Assembly (NCBI RefSeq): GCF_013369335.1
Contig: NZ_SZQJ01000036.1
Location: 62,001-126,000, forward strand
Source: Vibrio sp. JPW-9-11-11
GTDB taxonomy: Bacteria; Pseudomonadota; Gammaproteobacteria; Enterobacterales; Vibrionaceae
Direction of reading: 5' to 3'
DNA: 64,000 bases
Position 1 is the first letter of the stretch, and every line of letters starts with the position of its first letter. A program made the translations under genes and the position numbers. Below are positions 55,596-64,000 of this stretch, piece after piece. The notes under the pieces were generated by a model. That model was given only the letters and a program-made list of their open reading frames with translations, made no database searches and had not been told where the DNA came from.

Positions 55596-57416
55596 ATGGC
55601 AAGAGCAACGGGGCTCAAAGATAGCCTGCCAAAATTGCGGCGCTTTTTTTATCATGTTCGCCCTTACATCATAGAGAAACGGGCGCTCATTGCCGCAGCT
55701 TTTGTTGGGTTGTTCATCCAAATGCTACTGCGCTTGCTAGAGCCGTGGCCATTGAAATACATTATTGATCGGTTAATGACACCGGACCCAAGCAGTGCTA
55801 AGCACCTAGATATACTGCGCAACCTCGAGATTTCTCACTACTTTGCTGCCTTGGCGTTGGCACTGGTCGCCATCACTTTGCTCCGTGCATTAGCGACTTA
55901 TACCACTACCATCTGCATGGCTTTAGTCGGCAATCACGTCATCATTCGCCTTCGTGCTCAATTGTTCGATCATCTGCAAAGGCTCTCTCCTGTGTTTTAT
56001 CAAAAACAGCGTAGTGGCGATCTTGTGGTTCGGCTGATCAGTGATATGGGAATGATGAAAGAGGTCGCGGTGACAGCAGCGGTCCCGCTCTTGGGCAACT
56101 CCCTGATCTTCATTTGCATTGTGTCGGTGATGCTGTGGCTCAACTGGCAACTAGCTTTACTCTCTCTGTCTACCCTGCCGTTACTGTGGCTGTTCACCCT
56201 CAGCAGCAGTAAACAAATTCATACCGTTGCGCGCAAAAATCGACAAAGGGAGGGGGTGATGGCAGCGACGGCATCAGAGTCGATTCATGCGATAAAATCG
56301 GTCCAAGCCCTGACGTTAGAAGGACGGTTTTCGTCAATCTTTGGCAGCGCGAATAACAAAAGTCTTAAAGAAGGGGTGAAGAGCAAACGTTTGATTGCCG
56401 GGCTACAACGCAATGTGGACATTCTGATTGCTGTCTCCAGTGCTATCGTCTTATGGTTCGGCTCATTACAAGTGATGGAAGGCAAGCTAACCGCAGGTGA
56501 GCTTGTGGTGTTTATCTACTATCTGAGGCGTGTTTTTCGCCCTATCAGAGACTTTAGCAAATACACCGCACGTCTCGCCAAAGCATCGGCCGCAGGAGAC
56601 CGAGTTCTTGATGTGCTCAATCAAGAACAAGATGTTCGAGACCAACCCGATGCAATTGATGCCCCCAGTTTTGTTGGCAACATCGCCTTCGAGTCGGTGT
56701 CTTTCTCCTATCTAGGGGATGCCAAGCATCACCTAAATAACCTCACACTAAAGCTCAACGCCGGAGAAAAAGTCGCGATAGTTGGTCCCTCTGGCAGTGG
56801 TAAATCCACTATGGTCAACCTTCTGCTTCGTCTTCATGACCCACAGCAAGGCCGGATCACTATTGATGACGTCGACATCCGAACCTACCGCCTCGCCAGT
56901 TTACGCAATCAAATTGCCGTTGTTTTGCAAGAAACAGCCCTGTTTGCGACCTCTATTGCCGAGAACATTACTATCGGGCAGCAGGGTTATTCAATGCAGC
57001 AAATTATTCAAGCGGCCAAATTGGCCGAAATCCATGAATTCGTCGCGTCTTTACCGCAAGGATATGACACTGAAGTCGGGGAACGTGGGGTAACACTTTC
57101 TGCTGGTCAGCGGCAACGGATCGCGATTGCTCGAGCGGCCCTTAAACAGGCGCCAATATTGATTCTTGATGAGCCCACCACAGGATTAGATCCGGTAACA
57201 GAAGCGTCGGTCAGCCGTGCTTTATACAGACTTTCCGAGGGCCACACCGCCATTATCATTACCCACCGCAAGGAGATCGCTAAGCAGTGCGACCACATTG
57301 TGTATATGGACAAGGGCCAACTTTCTGAGCAAGGCACACATCAAACGCTGCTTGAAAAAGCAGGGGAGTATAGATCGCAGTTCGGAGCATTAGCGGGGGC
57401 CAACAATGACCAGTGA
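55596..57416 (+). CDS. ABC exporter with fused membrane and ATPase domains
   Basis: This 606-residue half-transporter, probably a homodimer, has about six membrane helices up to residue 310. The ATPase follows: Walker A VGPSGSGKST, signature LSAGQRQRIAIARA, Walker B ILILDEPTTGLD and the switch His in ITHRKE. It is of the MsbA/lipid-linked-glycan exporter type. In this cluster the likely cargo is the glycolipid or glycan made by the three transferases (inference). The stop overlaps the kinase-fusion gene by 11 bp. Confidence 0.88.
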   Translation: MARATGLKDSLPKLRRFFYHVRPYIIEKRALIAAAFVGLFIQMLLRLLEPWPLKYIIDRLMTPDPSSAKHLDILRNLEISHYFAALALALVAITLLRALATYTTTICMALVGNHVIIRLRAQLFDHLQRLSPVFYQKQRSGDLVVRLISDMGMMKEVAVTAAVPLLGNSLIFICIVSVMLWLNWQLALLSLSTLPLLWLFTLSSSKQIHTVARKNRQREGVMAATASESIHAIKSVQALTLEGRFSSIFGSANNKSLKEGVKSKRLIAGLQRNVDILIAVSSAIVLWFGSLQVMEGKLTAGELVVFIYYLRRVFRPIRDFSKYTARLAKASAAGDRVLDVLNQEQDVRDQPDAIDAPSFVGNIAFESVSFSYLGDAKHHLNNLTLKLNAGEKVAIVGPSGSGKSTMVNLLLRLHDPQQGRITIDDVDIRTYRLASLRNQIAVVLQETALFATSIAENITIGQQGYSMQQIIQAAKLAEIHEFVASLPQGYDTEVGERGVTLSAGQRQRIAIARAALKQAPILILDEPTTGLDPVTEASVSRALYRLSEGHTAIIITHRKEIAKQCDHIVYMDKGQLSEQGTHQTLLEKAGEYRSQFGALAGANNDQ

Positions 57417-59736
57417 AGAATTAGAGATTATTGCTCGTGATCCTTCTCTTCCTGGATTGAGCCTAGTGCTTAATGAAAGGAAACTAGGGCGAGTATTGCA
57501 ATCACTGCACCCTAGCCTTGCTTTCGACTCCATCACTAAGTACTACATTCGCTACAAAAAGGGGACGAACTGCTTAGTCAAGTATCAGCTCAGCCATCAG
57601 GGCGTCTGCCATTCACTGTACGCTAAAGCCTATGTTCCGAGCGACGCCGACAAACTGCATAAACGTGAGCCATCTTCAACCTTGTCTCCTCCACTCCGCT
57701 TTACCTTGCAACAAGAGTCTGTACTGATCGCCTATTTTCCTCACGACGAAAAACTCGCAGTAATGTCGCGTCTGATTGAACCGCTTGCACGGGAGCAACT
57801 ACTCGAGCGAGTACTTTATCAACCACAAGACTTCACAGGCTCGTCAATTGAAACACTGCAATACAAACCTGAAAGGCGCTTTGTTGGTTTGTTATCTGCA
57901 CCGACAGGCCAACGTGCAGTAATCAAGATCTACACCAAAGGGCGCTATGAGCAAGCTAAGCGCGCGCGGCGTCAATCGGTCAACGGACGTCGGCCGCTTC
58001 GTTTGATTGGACGTAGTAATAAGCACCATATTCTGGTTTATCAATGGCTAGAAGGAACACCTCTCAGCCAGCTCTGGAATCAAGTTGATTTCGACCCTAT
58101 TCAACTCAAGCGAACTGGCAAGCAGTTAGCCTTGTTCCATGGTAAATCTGCAAAACAGACCCTGCCCGAGCGTCATAATGACGAATACTGCCAACAGCTG
58201 AATCGAGTCGCGAAGAATACCGCTGACCTACTCCCAGAATTGCAACAGCAGACCGAATCGATCGCGCTGCGTATTGGTTATGGCGTGCTCAGACTCACCT
58301 CAGCCAAAACACGCATTCATGGTGATTTTTACGCAAAGCAAATCTTGGTGTGCCCAAAAGAAATAGCGTTGATCGACCTTGACGATGTCTGCCGCTTTTA
58401 TCCAAGTTGCGATCTGGGGTTGTTTATCGCTCACCTTGAGCGAGATCGAATCGCAATGCGCCTCAACCAAACACAAGTCGACACTTACCGCAGTGCTCTG
58501 CTGCAAGGATACCAAGCCCAGAGGGGCTTTTTCGAAGATGAAGTCCCTCTTTTTACCGCCGCCGGACTATTGCAGCTGATTCATCACCCCTTTCGCAATA
58601 ATGAACCTAATTGGCCCGCGCGAACCCGAGCTATCTTGCAGGCCAGCCTTCGCCATCTAGAGCAGTTTGAATCAAATCAACAAGGTAACTATCGCGTTTG
58701 CAGTGATCCCGACATGCCTTTTCTACACCAACTGCTTGATGTCAAGGCGATGAGTAGCGCAATCCAAGATGCTCTCTCTCTACATCATCCTGAGTTAAAG
58801 ACTAAGCGCTTGCGCAAAATCACCCCATTGCGACATAAAGTAGGTAAACGCATCTTGCTTGAGTTTGTTTTTTCAGCAGACGGCCAACAAGAGTATTGCG
58901 TAATTGGTAAAGCGCGAGCGAAAGGGTTCGACAGGAAAACTTGGCGAGCGAATTGTCGCCTGCAAGAACTGGGGTTTGCTACTGACTGCGCTGATAAAAT
59001 TGAAATTCCTAAACCTCTAGGATATTTGGCTTCACACCATATCTGGATGCAATCTAAAGTGAACGGCCAAGCGCTGTTTCCGCACTTTTGTGCAAACGAT
59101 GGAACTTGGGTTGCCGAAAGAAGCGCCGATGCACTATACAAATTACATGCAAGTGGTGTTGAGCTAGAGAAAATGCACACTCTGCAAGACGAGCTCAAGA
59201 TCTTGCGCCGCGCTCTAGCATCCGTGGCCGAACGTCACCCTGATTGGCAAGCTAGGTTAGACGTGCTATACGCGCAATGCCTCCTGCTAGCCGATAAACT
59301 ACCTCCGCCTATGGCTTGCCCTATTCACCGAGACTTTTATCACGACCAACTGCTTGTTGAAGGCGACAAACTGTATTTGCTCGACCTCGACTTGCTGTGT
59401 ATCGGTGACCCTGCCATCGACGTGGCCAACTTTATCGCACACATAGAGGAGCAGTGCCTGAGAGAATTTGGAAACATGAATCATGCTAGACGCCAAGTAG
59501 AAACGTTTACCGCTCGATATCAAGATCTTAGCGGCCAGGACATCACACAACAAATAGCGATTTATCGAATGCTAACACTGGCTAGGCACCTGTACATTAG
59601 CCAGAGAATCGCGAGTCGAAACAGCATCACTTACTCACTACTTGAGTACTGCGAGTCTCAAGCCCATGGACTGATTAGAGGAAGTTATTCAAGCAAAGAA
59701 ATGGACATAAGACATAATCCAAGGAGTGAACGATGA
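57406..59736 (+). CDS. Tandem APH-fold (kinase-like) fusion protein
   Basis: This 776-residue protein holds two aminoglycoside-phosphotransferase-like domains in a row. The first has its catalytic and metal motifs as IHGDFYAKQ near 305 and LIDLDDV near 323. The second has IHRDFYHDQ near 640 and [19 protein letters not shown] near 658. Both keep the HxDFxxxQ and DLD core, so both may be active. Proteins of this fold phosphorylate sugars, choline or antibiotics; here a sugar or lipid-sugar kinase is most likely. It is translationally coupled on both sides (11-bp and 4-bp overlaps). Double kinase fusions in glycan clusters are not something I recognise as common. Confidence 0.75.
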   Translation: MTSEELEIIARDPSLPGLSLVLNERKLGRVLQSLHPSLAFDSITKYYIRYKKGTNCLVKYQLSHQGVCHSLYAKAYVPSDADKLHKREPSSTLSPPLRFTLQQESVLIAYFPHDEKLAVMSRLIEPLAREQLLERVLYQPQDFTGSSIETLQYKPERRFVGLLSAPTGQRAVIKIYTKGRYEQAKRARRQSVNGRRPLRLIGRSNKHHILVYQWLEGTPLSQLWNQVDFDPIQLKRTGKQLALFHGKSAKQTLPERHNDEYCQQLNRVAKNTADLLPELQQQTESIALRIGYGVLRLTSAKTRIHGDFYAKQILVCPKEIALIDLDDVCRFYPSCDLGLFIAHLERDRIAMRLNQTQVDTYRSALLQGYQAQRGFFEDEVPLFTAAGLLQLIHHPFRNNEPNWPARTRAILQASLRHLEQFESNQQGNYRVCSDPDMPFLHQLLDVKAMSSAIQDALSLHHPELKTKRLRKITPLRHKVGKRILLEFVFSADGQQEYCVIGKARAKGFDRKTWRANCRLQELGFATDCADKIEIPKPLGYLASHHIWMQSKVNGQALFPHFCANDGTWVAERSADALYKLHASGVELEKMHTLQDELKILRRALASVAERHPDWQARLDVLYAQCLLLADKLPPPMACPIHRDFYHDQLLVEGDKLYLLDLDLLCIGDPAIDVANFIAHIEEQCLREFGNMNHARRQVETFTARYQDLSGQDITQQIAIYRMLTLARHLYISQRIASRNSITYSLLEYCESQAHGLIRGSYSSKEMDIRHNPRSER

Positions 59737-60899
59737 AAATAGCCATTGCTGGCACCGGCTATGTCGGGCTATCGAACGCCATGCTGTTCGCTCAGCATCA
59801 TCAGGTAGTAGCATTAGATGTAGTAGAAGAAAAAGTCTCACAGCTCAACAAGAGGATTTCACCCATCCTTGATAAAGACATTGCAGATTTTCTCGCCAAC
59901 AAGCCAATTGACTTTGTTGCCACCACAGACAAATACCAAGCCTATTGTGATGCACAAATTGTCATCATCGCTACACCAACTGACTACGACCCAACCACTC
60001 AATACTTTAATACACTCTCTGTTGAATCGGTTATTCGAGATGTCAAAAAAATAAACCCACAGGCTACCATGGTAATAAAGTCTACCGTTCCTGTTGGGTT
60101 TACAGAGCGAATAAAACAACAGCTTGATTGTCAAAACCTGATTTTTTCACCTGAATTCCTTCGAGAGGGTAAAGCGCTACATGACAATTTATACCCGTCT
60201 AGAATCATCGTTGGTGGATGCGATAACAGGGCAAAACAGTTCGCAAATCTGCTTATTGAAGGGGCTTGGACGAAAGAGATTCCAGTACTCTTGACTCACT
60301 CAACAGAAGCAGAAGCGGTGAAGCTTTTTTCTAATACTTACCTTGCTATGCGTGTCGCTTACTTCAATGAATTGGACTCCTATGCAGAAGCCCATGGCTT
60401 AAGTAGCCGAGATATCATCAAGGGTGTCTGCCTCGATCCGAGGATTGGCGATCATTACAACAATCCCTCTTTTGGCTATGGCGGCTATTGCCTATCAAAA
60501 GATACCAAGCAGTTGCTGGCAAACTACCATTCTGTGCCCAACACTATTATCAGTGCCATCGTGACAGCAAATCGTATGCGTAAAGATCATATTTCCGATT
60601 CAATCGTGAAGCGTTCGCCGCAAGTCGTCGGCGTTTATCGGTTAGTGATGAAATCAGGTTCAGATAACTTCCGCGCTTCATCCATTCAAGGCGTTATGCG
60701 CCGCCTACAAGAGAAAGGGGTTGAGATTGTCATCTATGAACCCGCTTTAGAGCAGCAAGAATTCCATCAAGCAAGAGTATTGAAAGACTTAGAGACTTTC
60801 AAAACTCTCTCAGACCTCATTATTTGCAACCGGATGAGCAAAGAGCTATACGATGTTTTAGACAAGGTTTACACTCGAGATCTATTCGGTTGCGACTAG
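59733..60899 (+). CDS. ugd: Nucleotide-sugar dehydrogenase (UDP-glucose 6-dehydrogenase type)
   Basis: This 388-residue enzyme oxidises a nucleotide sugar to the uronic acid, most likely UDP-glucose to UDP-glucuronate with two NAD+. It has the Rossmann start [15 protein letters not shown], the STVPVGFTE segment, [11 protein letters not shown] and catalytic Cys in [14 protein letters not shown]. The length fits the short bacterial Ugd class. It overlaps the kinase-fusion gene by 4 bp, and the glycan is therefore expected to contain uronic acid (inference). A GDP-mannose dehydrogenase is the main alternative. Confidence 0.88.
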   Translation: MKIAIAGTGYVGLSNAMLFAQHHQVVALDVVEEKVSQLNKRISPILDKDIADFLANKPIDFVATTDKYQAYCDAQIVIIATPTDYDPTTQYFNTLSVESVIRDVKKINPQATMVIKSTVPVGFTERIKQQLDCQNLIFSPEFLREGKALHDNLYPSRIIVGGCDNRAKQFANLLIEGAWTKEIPVLLTHSTEAEAVKLFSNTYLAMRVAYFNELDSYAEAHGLSSRDIIKGVCLDPRIGDHYNNPSFGYGGYCLSKDTKQLLANYHSVPNTIISAIVTANRMRKDHISDSIVKRSPQVVGVYRLVMKSGSDNFRASSIQGVMRRLQEKGVEIVIYEPALEQQEFHQARVLKDLETFKTLSDLIICNRMSKELYDVLDKVYTRDLFGCD

Positions 60900-60902
60900 T
60901 CT

Positions 60903-62192
60903 TTATTCACTGCCCTCGGCAAACGCATAGGCATTCTTGCCTGACTTTTTCACCTTATACATGGCGTCATCGGCTATTTTGAGCAAATCTTTTAGATTGT
61001 CAGCCTGCTCGGGATAAGAGGCGATACCGATACTAGCGTGGACTTTCACCATATTGCCTTGCACTTTGATCGGCTCAGCCAAGGTGCTGAGAGTGCGCTG
61101 AGCGATACTCTCCGTATCATTGGCGCCGGACTGGAGAATGACAAACTCATCACCACCGATGCGAGCGAGCATGTCGGTGCCACGAATGACGGATTTGATT
61201 CGCTGCGCGACGATTTTAAGTACTTCATCGCCAATATCATGACCGTGTTTGTCATTGATCTGCTTAAAGCCATCAAGATCAATAAACAACACTCGAACCC
61301 CTTCCCCTTCGCGCGTTGCTTCAATAAGTGTTTGCTTGGCGACTTCTTGCATATGGTGCAGACTTGAAACTTGGGTGAGAGTATCGGTCATCGCGATATC
61401 ATGAAGGCGTTTTCGTGCTTGTTCGACTTCTGCAAGTGCTTGGTAGAGTTCTGTCACGTCATACTCTACCACCAGTAGCAAAAACTCCCCGGTAAGCGGG
61501 TGGCGCGTGCGACGAATATCCAGTGCATGCTGGCGCTCTCCTAGCGCAGTGCGCATGATGTAGTCCCAGCGTCCTCCTTGTTGTTCGATGGCGGTAGCCA
61601 AGCACTTTCGTCCTTGGTCAGGGCAAGCAAAGCGCGCAACAAAGGTACTTGTCTCATCTGGGGTGCGATTTGTATTGAGGTGTGCATAGGTTTCGGTAGC
61701 CGCTGGGTTTTCAATCACCACTTCACCAGCCTCAGTAAAGGTGGTGGCAGCCACTCGGGTGTAGCGCATGGCTTCAACCAACAAAAGATTTTCCGGTTGC
61801 TCGCCTAGTTCAACTTTCTCATTGATAAAAGCTATGATGCCGCGATGTTTGTCTGGGCCTAGTAACACCGCTCGGTGCATCATAAATACAGTTTTGGGTT
61901 TGCCGTTTGGGTAGGTAGTCCAAGGGTCGATAGTCAGACCATTCTTCGCCGCCAATTCAAAAGTTTGCGCCGTTCTGTCCTTGGCCCCTTGCGTATCTCC
62001 AGACAAATCCTTGTCGATCAATTGCTGAACGTTATCTAACCCCCAAAATTCTACCGCCGCTTGGTTTCCCCACCACCAGCCGTGCTTATCGAGATCAAAA
62101 AACCATATCACATTCGGGATAAGCTCATACAAGGCAAGTTCATCGTGACTGGCTATATGAATCAAGTGTTCGTAATTGTCGCTGCTTTCCAT
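60903..62192 (-). CDS. PAS-GGDEF diguanylate cyclase
   Basis: This 429-residue protein has two PAS-like regions (about 15-125 and 135-250) and a C-terminal GGDEF domain. The active site RIGGDEFVIL is intact, and RGTD five residues before it is the inhibitory I-site, so it should make c-di-GMP with product feedback. No membrane segment is seen. FLLLVVEYDVTELYQAL ends the second PAS. It is convergent with the glycan cluster, 3 bp from the ugd stop, and could control it through c-di-GMP (inference). Confidence 0.92.
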   Translation of the reverse strand: MESSDNYEHLIHIASHDELALYELIPNVIWFFDLDKHGWWWGNQAAVEFWGLDNVQQLIDKDLSGDTQGAKDRTAQTFELAAKNGLTIDPWTTYPNGKPKTVFMMHRAVLLGPDKHRGIIAFINEKVELGEQPENLLLVEAMRYTRVAATTFTEAGEVVIENPAATETYAHLNTNRTPDETSTFVARFACPDQGRKCLATAIEQQGGRWDYIMRTALGERQHALDIRRTRHPLTGEFLLLVVEYDVTELYQALAEVEQARKRLHDIAMTDTLTQVSSLHHMQEVAKQTLIEATREGEGVRVLFIDLDGFKQINDKHGHDIGDEVLKIVAQRIKSVIRGTDMLARIGGDEFVILQSGANDTESIAQRTLSTLAEPIKVQGNMVKVHASIGIASYPEQADNLKDLLKIADDAMYKVKKSGKNAYAFAEGSE

Positions 62193-62330
62193 GCTTTGAA
62201 TCTATCTATCCACTCTATATCGCGATGGTATCACAATAATATCGTCGGTATCGTCAGGCAAACTGGTTTCGCAACGCGACTCTGTGATGCACTCAAAAAA
62301 TAAAAAGCAATGTAGCTATTGGGAAATGCA

Positions 62331-62359
62331 AAAAGCCCGCTGAGTAACAGCGGGCTTTT
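62331..62359. terminator. Terminator by the tRNA-Ser gene
   Basis: AAAAGCCCGCTG and CAGCGGGCTTTT form a 12-bp perfect stem with a 5-nt loop, flanked by A and T runs. It follows the minus-strand tRNA by 8 bp. Confidence 0.9.
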
Positions 62360-62367
62360 CTAAATAG

Positions 62368-62458
62368 TGGCGGAGAGATAGGGATTTGAACCCTAGATAC
62401 GCTATTAACGTATGCCGGTTTTCAAGACCGGTGCTTTCAACCACTCAGCCATCTCTCC
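62368..62458 (-). tRNA. tRNA-Ser(UGA)
   Basis: Read on the minus strand, it begins GGAGAGATGGCTGAGTGG and ends with TCTCTCC, G and encoded CCA. The anticodon arm CCGGT-CTTGAAA-ACCGG gives anticodon TGA for codon UCA. A long variable arm (CATACGTTAATAGCGTATC) and GGTTCAAATCC T-arm confirm a class II serine tRNA. Confidence 0.97.
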
Positions 62459-62776
62459 GTTTCGGCTGGTATAGTAGGTACATGCCCGATCGATGTAAAG
62501 CGTTAATTTACCTCAGGTTGTTTAAGTGCTTATAATATATACAGTTATCATTGACTAAGTAGATAAAGCCCCGTGTGACATCGCTCGCAACTGATAGATC
62601 GAAAGCTCTAATTAGAAAAGTACAATAAAATAGTGTTTTATTAGTATATCATTGAAATATAAGAATTAAACACTGTTCAGTTAACGCTTGTACGCCCGAA
62701 AGTCATTGCACAACAGTGTGAACTATATCAAAATTAGCGAATTAACTGGCTAGTGTGTTCAAAAACTGAGGTTTTT
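62459..62776. promoter_or_regulatory. Intergenic promoter region for tRNA-Ser and the MaoC gene
   Basis: This A+T-rich 318-bp gap carries the divergent promoters of the tRNA and of the MaoC gene. GAGG lies 6 bp before the latter's ATG. No gene or RNA family is recognised. Confidence 0.4.
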
Positions 62777-63460
62777 ATGAAAGTCGCTGACTTATTTAAA
62801 CATCGTGGTGAATCAAATTCTAAGCAGCATTCTGAATTTATGCAGTGGATGACTCCAACTGTTCGCGAATACTGGGAAGAAATTGTCAACAAGGCTCATA
62901 ACCGCCACCTGTTTACGCGTCTACGTGATTTTCATGTCCCTGCAGTTAACGATGAAGTTGAGGCACCACAACCAAAACCTATCGAACTCAAGCCAGAAGC
63001 TCAGCGCCTTTACAATGAGTTGCAGGCTAAGCTAGGCGAAGTTATCCATACCGGTGACTGGTTTGATGTAACACAAAAGCGCATCGATCAGTTTGCGCAG
63101 GTCACTGAAGATATGCAGTGGATCCACACCGATCCTGAGCGCGCAGCGGTCGAGTCTCCGTTTAAAACCACCGTGGCTCACGGCTTTCTGACGCTGGCAT
63201 TACTGCCTAAACTCACCGACAGCGTCGATCCCGAAAACAACTTATTCCCGACCGCCAAGATGATCGTGAACATTGGTTTAAACCAAGTGCGTTTTCCTTA
63301 CCCGGTTAAAGCGGGCAACCGCGTGCGAGCAGTGAGTACTTTGGCGAAAGTGACGCCAATTCGTAAAGGATTAGAGATCGAGCGAGAAATCAAAGTAGAA
63401 ATTGACGGTGTGCGTCGCCCTGGTGCGGTTGTTACATCGGTAATCCAGTTGCACTTCTAA
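62777..63460 (+). CDS. MaoC-like (R)-specific enoyl-CoA hydratase
   Basis: This 227-residue protein has a hotdog-fold hydratase domain at about 95-225. The hydratase-2 motif DMQWIHTDPERA carries the Asp-His pair, and TVAHGFLTLALLPKL follows. It probably hydrates trans-2-enoyl-CoA to the (R)-3-hydroxy form. An N-terminal stretch of about 90 residues (DLFKHRGESNSKQHSEF and onward) resembles phasin-like N-termini. The ATG at 62777 is chosen for its GAGG site. A strong terminator follows. Confidence 0.82.
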   Translation: MKVADLFKHRGESNSKQHSEFMQWMTPTVREYWEEIVNKAHNRHLFTRLRDFHVPAVNDEVEAPQPKPIELKPEAQRLYNELQAKLGEVIHTGDWFDVTQKRIDQFAQVTEDMQWIHTDPERAAVESPFKTTVAHGFLTLALLPKLTDSVDPENNLFPTAKMIVNIGLNQVRFPYPVKAGNRVRAVSTLAKVTPIRKGLEIEREIKVEIDGVRRPGAVVTSVIQLHF

Positions 63461-63486
63461 GGCTCAACCTAATACTACTTCCATTA

Positions 63487-63514
63487 AAAAAGGGTACGTT
63501 TTCGTACCCTTTTT
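63487..63514. terminator. Terminator between MaoC and the following convergent gene
   Basis: AAAAAGGGTACG-TTTT-CGTACCCTTTTT is a perfect 12-bp hairpin with runs on both sides and should work in both directions. Confidence 0.92.
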
Positions 63515-63532
63515 GTATTTGTTGAGTGCTTC

Positions 63533-63991
63533 TTAGCTCATGGTGTAACAACAACCTAGTTGGAAATCCTCGCCATTTTTCGCGGTGTACTCTTTTTCTT
63601 CGGTACACGCTCTCGGCTTACCTCTTTCGTCCCCTTTCACTAGGCTAATCCAATGGCGCATTGCTGCCATACCCGCCATTTCTTGTGGGAAAGTGGTACA
63701 GGTTTCAAGCTGGATATCTTCGATATCAATCAACTCAACACAACCGGTTCCTTTATGGCAACCTAGGGTCACTTCAACATGGCTTCCAGTCCCATCGCGG
63801 AACAAGATAGATTCGGGATCTTCCTTCTCGCCAGTGAAAGCAACAAAGTGCTTAGGGTGCTTTAAGCCGCTATGTCGGCCGTCTTTAAAGTAGGCCATTA
63901 CGTGACGGTAATCGATCACGTAAGCGGTCACCTCTTTATGAGAGCCACTTTCTAGTGGGAAGAGACGGTCAAGGAGCTGTTTCGCTTTCAC
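63533..63991 (-). CDS. Conserved-looking protein of unknown function, start uncertain
   Basis: The frame gives 152 residues from a GTG at 63991, but it stays open to the window edge, so the true start may lie beyond 64000. The sequence includes VTAYVIDYRHVMAYFKDGRH, HPKHFVAF, GCHKGTGCVELIDIEDI and a Cys-rich end (GCCYTM). One idea is a carbohydrate- or metal-related protein, but no family is recognised. It is convergent with the MaoC gene. Confidence 0.6.
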   Translation of the reverse strand: MKAKQLLDRLFPLESGSHKEVTAYVIDYRHVMAYFKDGRHSGLKHPKHFVAFTGEKEDPESILFRDGTGSHVEVTLGCHKGTGCVELIDIEDIQLETCTTFPQEMAGMAAMRHWISLVKGDERGKPRACTEEKEYTAKNGEDFQLGCCYTMS

Positions 63992-64000
63992 TTGTTTTTC

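Noticed and set aside
57406-59736. Aminoglycoside resistance gene
   Set aside because: The APH fold is shared by many sugar and lipid kinases, and the gene is embedded in a glycan cluster.

Overview
The window reads as Vibrio chromosomal DNA, probably from the smaller chromosome (inference). Supporting signs are a glyA-gcvH-gcvP locus divergent from gcvT and an XRE-cupin regulator, an rbsDACBKR ribose operon under an RbsR palindrome, cheV, a VpsT-like regulator, a GlyGly-tailed secreted trypsin, a Vibrio-type hcp start and several c-di-GMP proteins. No species can be named from this sequence alone.

Layout. 1-9.7 kb: 5' part of RNase II, the DEAD-box helicase DeaD, CheV, then a sensory trio (periplasmic binding protein, membrane histidine kinase, HD-GYP response regulator). 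9.8-15.9 kb: ribose regulator, kinase and ABC importer. 16-18.3 kb: DUF3012 lipoprotein, VpsT-like regulator, secreted serine protease. 18.4-25.5 kb: glycine cleavage genes and SHMT, with a shared palindromic operator in front of gcvT and glyA. 46.5-50.5 kb: small conserved genes (NifX-like, NqrM-like, DUF134, thioesterase, EEP hydrolase, DUF2999, DMT permease). 50.6-51.6 kb: an hcp gene cut after 75 codons by a decayed IS5-family copy, with its sigma-54 promoter still in place. 52-60.9 kb: a tightly packed surface-glycan cluster (three glycosyltransferases, an ABC exporter, a two-kinase fusion protein, a nucleotide-sugar dehydrogenase), then a diguanylate cyclase. 62.4-64 kb: tRNA-Ser(UGA), a MaoC hydratase and an unknown protein.

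The centre of the window is a complete 20,931-bp Tn7-like transposon (25487-46417) inserted 4 bp after the 5-bp target duplication boundary that follows the gcvP stop codon. It has matching TGATCACAGATAAC termini, a perfect CCAGG target-site duplication, three close TnsB-type sites at the gcvP end and three widely spaced inverted sites at the far end. Its core is tnsA-tnsB-tnsC plus two different tniQ/tnsD genes, with no tnsE, Cas gene or CRISPR array. The second, longer TniQ is the likely reader of the gcvP 3' end. After it comes a pair of related small genes, the first apparently frameshifted. The cargo looks like defence: an ABC-three-component-type operon (Rad50-like ATPase, small middle protein, nuclease-fold protein), a Gabija pair (GajA/GajB), a STAND NTPase with an N-terminal nuclease-like domain and C-terminal TPRs, and a CoiA-like nuclease-coiled coil-membrane protein that I cannot assign to a known system.

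The most unusual observation is at the far junction. Directly outside the target duplication lies another copy of the gcvP-proximal end (32 identical bp including CCAGG), followed by a near-copy of the terminator found just inside the element. This suggests that an earlier related element used the same site and left its end behind, or that the element end and the native gcvP terminator have been exchanged.
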